Positions 60,000 through 64,000 of a DNA stretch of 64,000 nucleotides are shown in pieces (within the stretch, counting starts at the first letter, position 1; every line of letters starts with the position of its first letter). Source of the DNA: Rhexocercosporidium sp. MPI-PUGE-AT-0058 (Eukaryota > Ascomycota > Leotiomycetes > Helotiales); the NCBI GenBank assembly GCA_020746875.1, contig JAGTJL010000042.1, positions 62,001 through 126,000 on the forward strand. Direction: 5' to 3'. The translations under genes were made by a program, and so were the position numbers. The notes beneath the pieces were generated by a model. The model did not search any database and was not told the DNA's origin. It saw nothing but the letters and a program-made list of their open reading frames with translations.

Positions 60000-60470
60000 C
60001 TCGCAGACGACTCTTAAGGGAAGAAAAGGCCTAGAGCTAATAATATTTTATTTTATATAAGGAGAATATTCTCGTTAAGTATTTATTATAAATATTCGAC
60101 CTTAGACAATTAATACGAATGAAGTTTATTCTTTCGCTAGCTTTTAGTATTACCCGCCATCGATCTTTTACCGAAAGGCCATTTAAAGCTCCTGGTCGGA
60201 ACTGAGTAAAAGCTTTAAAAAGACGCCATTTAGAACTTGTAGTACAAAGAGTTAAGCCGTTAAATTAAAATCGTCACGAGAAAAACATTTATAAAAAGAT
60301 TATATACTACTTTTTATATGACGGTGGTGTTTCGGTAAAACATTAAAACTCGGGTGCTATTATTGGCCTAAGCGCTGCTGAGTAAGGCGGTTTCCGGTAA
60401 GATATTATTCGATAAGATATTAGTTTGCTTATTTTATTATTTCCGTCCTAAATTTAATTCTTTTTACGTA
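60000..60470 (+). pseudogene. Unidentified decayed frame
   Basis: One plus-strand frame from about 60004 stays open for about 150 codons if TAA/TAG are read as Gln and one TGA as a mutated sense codon. It contains LLVLPAIDLLPKGHLKLLVG and TRKTFIKRLYTTFYMTVVF. The consistent Gln-type stops suggest a once-coding, RIP-mutated sequence, perhaps the 5' part of an element beginning at the LTR-like block just upstream. No family recognised. Confidence 0.35.
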
Positions 60471-60847
60471 CGAATATAATATTTTCATATAATTCGGTAT
60501 ATTAAGTAATTATATATTATATTTATAAGTCTTATATTATTTTTAAGTGCTTAAGCTAAAAGCGTTATTTATAAGCGAGTTTATATAAGCTTAATATTAT
60601 AACAATTATTAAGACGGAGCTTATTAAAAGTCTTTTATCTTATAATATATAAAATATATCGAATGTTTCTATTATATTTAATTTTATAATACGGTGCGAC
60701 AGAAGACGGAAGACAAGACGTAAGGCTGAGAATATATATCCTTTGAGGGAGACGCTGGGCCGTATATAAGAAATATTACTAAAAGTCCTTCGTTTTGTAA
60801 TACGTAAAACATATTGAATATTTCGACTGCCTTTAGTCTTACGATAC
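60471..60847. other. AT-rich stretch with a diverged direct repeat
   Basis: No gene seen. Two related segments near 60626-60680 and 60789-60832 share AAAAGTC(C/T)TT...TAATA(T/C)(A/G)TAAAA(T/C)ATAT(C/T)GAAT(G/A)TTTC. Between them lies a purine-rich segment, GACAGAAGACGGAAGACAAG. Confidence 0.4.
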
Positions 60848-61147
60848 TGTTACGGCTTACAAGAGGTTGATACTGCGAGTTAATTCTAGCTTTATATTTA
60901 AGCTTAATGCTACGCTTAAAATCAAAAAGAAAAGATAAAAAGGAAAGGAGAGCTTTTTACAAGAGAAAGCTTAAGTATAAATACATAAGGGCTTTCTTAA
61001 TAAAGCTTAGCGTAGTCTGACGCTATTTATAATAATACGTTATATACTCGCTAAACAGTCTTCCTTATTCGGCTTAGCGCCTTCGTATAGCCAGCGATGC
61101 TACAAGTTATATTAATTAAAATATGAGGCGCATCGGAAGTCGTAATA
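60848..61147 (-). repeat. 3' LTR of chromovirus G
   Basis: 300 bp from TGTTACGGC to CGTAATA. It shares ends and several internal blocks with E's 255-bp LTRs but is longer and diverged. Confidence 0.8.
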
Positions 61148-61700
61148 TTACCTTCTTTTCTTAAAGAATTACGTCCGCGTAATTATAATTATAACTGTAT
61201 CGTCCTTTAAGTCGTTATAATCGTCAATATTAATATTATAAGCTTTTAGCTATTTTAAAAGAGCTTTTAGCGGGCTTTTAGCGTAAGGATGCTTGAGGTA
61301 GAATTATTTAATTATATATAAAGCTATTATAATATCCGAGCATAAGTATTACTCCAGGCCTTCGTCAGCGCTTAGCTACTTAATGCGGTAAAATAACTTA
61401 TTCTGTATAACTTTAAAATTAAAAATGCTTTTAATTTCTTACTTATTTTACTTAGGTAATAATTAAATAAGTGCCGGCGTAGCTTTAGCTTATTTAAGTA
61501 AAGAGTTATTCACGTACTTACGGAGCAAGTATAAATAAAAGATAAGGTAAATTAATTAGTTTTCTAAGAGTTTAATTCTTTAACTTTTTTTTTTCTTAGC
61601 GATTACATTAATAAAGCTATATTACTTATTAGATAACTTCTTTAAGAGCCGGTTAATATTTCAGTTCTGAGTGTCGATTAATATTAAATTGCTAACGTCT
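61148..61700 (-). pseudogene. pol: Chromovirus G pol C-terminus with chromodomain (decayed)
   Basis: Minus-strand remains of the integrase tail and chromodomain, aligned with E 48030-48560. The truncation at about 61700 falls where E has AACGTCTTAATCGATAGCG. RIP stops throughout. Confidence 0.7.
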
Positions 61701-64000
61701 GTCCCTAATTTCCAGCTTTTCCCTTAGGGAATTATAATAAAAATACGCGAAAGCTTTGACTAATAATCCTTATATAATAGACGAAAAATATATATAATAA
61801 ATAATTCTTATTAACTTTATTAATAAATAAAGTTTAGCGCAATAACCTTTATTCCCTTATTAAAAATCGTTCGTAATTTTAAAACCGCTTATTATCTTAC
61901 CTTTTTTATATATATAACTTTTAATTATTATATATTACTTTAAGAACTAATTCTAATATAATCTTTAATTAAATTTTAATTTATTTTAACTTATATTTAT
62001 ACCTTTTTTTATTTTAAATAGTCACGTTACTTTAATATATCCCTATTAATTACTTCCCTTTTTCGAGTATTCTCTTCTTATTTATATTAATCCCCTTATC
62101 TTAATATTAATTAACCTTATAAATAATAATTTAAATATTTAATTATTCTATAGGTTTTTATTTATAAAGTAATTAATTGAAATTCTATTTTTATTATGCG
62201 TTATTAAAGCTATATCCTTTACTTTTCATATTTATAAGGGCTAAAACATAACTATATTTAGAAGCTCTTTACTTCTTTCGATTTACAAAAGAAACAACCT
62301 TTTTAATTATTAATTAAGACGTATTATTTCTATAACTCATTTTATTTTAATTTAAATTATAATATATATAAAGATTACTTATATTTAATGTTAAAAAACG
62401 TCTTACTTGCCTCTAAGCCCTTTGCCTAAAACCTCGATTAAGTTATCTATATTAGCCGCTTCTTAAACCTTATAAGCCTTAAAAATATCCTTAAGCCTCT
62501 TGACCTTTTAATTTAATATTATTATATTTTTTATAATATTATTTTATATATAATTCGCCTTTTTATATAATATAAGAGTTATTTTATACAATATATAATA
62601 CTTTTAATATAGCTCCGACTTAAATACCTTCCGCCTTACTATTGCTACCTTTATCTTCTGCTTTTTATATATTAATTGCTTCGCGTCGTAATTATTATAT
62701 TTAATTTACGAATGCGTCGCTTTCTCCGTATTTCCTTATAATTAATACTATAAGTACTTCGTTACTATTCCTCCTTTTCTTAATAGTCCCTTTATTACAC
62801 TCGCAGTTTCGCTTATTATTTTCTTATTTACCTTTATTAATAATTAACTCTTTATTGCCTTAGTATACGCCGAATTACTTATTTACGTTATTATAAAAAC
62901 CGAGTTAAATAACCTTTATATTTATATAAGTTAAAAACTTCGCCGTTTTAAATATAAACTTATAATTATTTCTTTATTTATAAGCTTTATTTTATTTAAT
63001 AACTTTATATTATTTTCGATTTTAGTCCCTTAAGCTTTAATAATTTATAAACCCTTTTACTTTATAATTAACGCATTCCTTTACCTTAATTTACTTTTTA
63101 TACTTAAACCTCTTAATGCTTATTTATTTATAGACTTAAGTGTTTTTAGAATTCTCGAAGGCGAGGCGATAATACGCGGAAATCCCTTTATTGCGTAAGA
63201 TAAGCTTAAAGTTATAACATTTACTTTTAAGGACGAGTTACTATAATAATATCCTTTATTACTTTTAATTATATTTACTAATATTAAATTTAATATTATC
63301 GGCTTTAAAGACGCCGTATAAGTATTAATTTAATTATAATTCCTCTTTAATAAATTAAACTATTTAGTTAAAGGTGTTACTACCGACGTCACAAATATAT
63401 TAGACTTATTATATTAAAGAAACACTTAATCTACGCCTTAAAGAGTATTTATATTTAATTGCGGCTTTTTAGTAAACGAAGTTAAAGGTTTTATTATACG
63501 CGTGTTAAAATCTTAAGCCTTGTAATTATTATACTTTATATTTCCTTTTTTATATTACTTTAGATTTCCGTTTATATATACCGATAAAATCCGTTTCTTA
63601 TACTTTTTTATTTATATTAATTCCTTTATTTCTCTCGCTCTCGGCTTTTAATTAATTTTTAGTTTTCTTTAGTTATTTTCCGAAATAATTAAAATCGAAT
63701 CTGCCACGTTATTATTCCGGCCAGCCTATTTTGTTTATTAATAATAGTTTAAAATCTTAAATGCCTCCGTAATATATATTATTATTATTACCTTTAAATT
63801 TAGTTCTTTACTAGCCGCCGTTATCGCTATTATTATTTACTTATTAACTCCTTAAAAATCCGTCATTATTTTATTTTTGTCGCTTAAAAATAAGTCTCCG
63901 TAAAAAAACCCGACGCTTAACGCCTTTATTAATCTCCTTTTAAAAACTTTCTTTATTATATATATTAAGACTTTCGACGCCAGTCCTACTTCTCCTTAAA
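61701..64000 (-). mobile_element. Unidentified element K, running off the window
   Basis: It begins at the point where chromovirus G is cut, with TGTCCCTAATTTCCAGC and a small palindrome TTCCCTTAGGGAA just inside (61711-61743). The first 700 bp show no frame I can support. From about 62400 to the window end the minus strand carries a long decayed frame. The terminal TGTCCC could be an LTR or terminal-inverted-repeat end, but the other end lies outside, so element type is undetermined. Confidence 0.5.
62400..63999 (-). pseudogene. Long decayed frame of element K
   Basis: Read on the minus strand from the window edge, one frame continues for more than 500 codons. Its interruptions are almost all TAA/TAG at positions fitting Gln. 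It is Asn/Lys/Gln-rich and includes a Gly/Asn stretch with KIGWPEQQRGRFDFNYFGK (near 63650-63710), LRNKGISAYYRLAFENSKN (near 63140-63190) and a small Cys cluster NCECNKG (near 62795-62815). None matches an RT, integrase or transposase motif that I know. It may be a Gag-like or transposon-accessory protein; the 5' end is outside the window. Confidence 0.45.

Larger units (their letters stand above)
60848..61700 (-). mobile_element. Chromovirus G, 3' end only
   Basis: A 3' LTR and about 550 bp of the pol C-terminus of a chromovirus related to E, on the minus strand. It is cut at 61700 by another element. The reading resembles E's chromodomain (EIKSIFNFKVIQNKLFYRIK near 61390-61440). LTR and coding divergence from E suggests a distinct subfamily. 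Confidence 0.8.

Overview
The window is a transposon graveyard from what looks like a filamentous ascomycete genome. It is very AT-rich and consists almost entirely of nested LTR retrotransposons damaged by repeat-induced point mutation (RIP). The RIP evidence is direct. Decayed frames stay aligned for hundreds of codons if TAA and TAG are read as old CAA and CAG (Gln). Copies of one element differ mainly by C-to-T and G-to-A changes. Catalytic Asp has become Asn (YVDD to YVND, FLDD to FLND) and zinc-knuckle Cys or His has become Tyr. Spliceosomal introns are present. No tRNA, rRNA or CRISPR array was seen, and the only largely undamaged gene model is a two-exon gene at 58.58-59.06 kb.

Layout. 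1-926: plus-strand gag of a chromovirus (H). 927-1311: less mutated block with hairpins and four 19-bp tandem repeats. 1312-47750: one locus bounded by a 4-bp ATAG duplication, holding two minus-strand copies (C and B) of a 12.5-kb Ty3/Gypsy family in partial tandem. Copy C is split at 7143/33421 by a Ty1/Copia element, D (7144-33415, CTAAT duplication). D is itself split by a minus-strand Copia element J (10004-17468, ATATT duplication) and by a third, plus-strand copy of the large Gypsy, A (19401-31990, ATAT duplication). 47774-54521: minus-strand chromovirus E with a C-terminal chromodomain. Its right end lies inside a second, 5'-truncated copy of the D family, F (54522-57314). 57315-60847: mostly non-repetitive island with the intact gene, an LTR-like block and an unidentified decayed frame. 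60848-61700: truncated chromovirus G. 61701-64000: unidentified element K with a long decayed minus-strand frame.

The element proteins form ordinary LTR-retrotransposon sets: Gag plus a Pol of protease, reverse transcriptase, RNase H and integrase. Copia elements D, F and J have integrase before RT; Gypsy elements A, B, C, E and G have it after. All are dead, so no present-day joint function is likely. The unusual content is accessory. J carries, antisense to its own pol, a gene with its own TATA box and at least one consistent intron. The large Gypsy family carries extra frames before gag and after integrase that I do not recognise. Coordinates of decayed frames are approximate; LTR ends and target duplications were read base by base.
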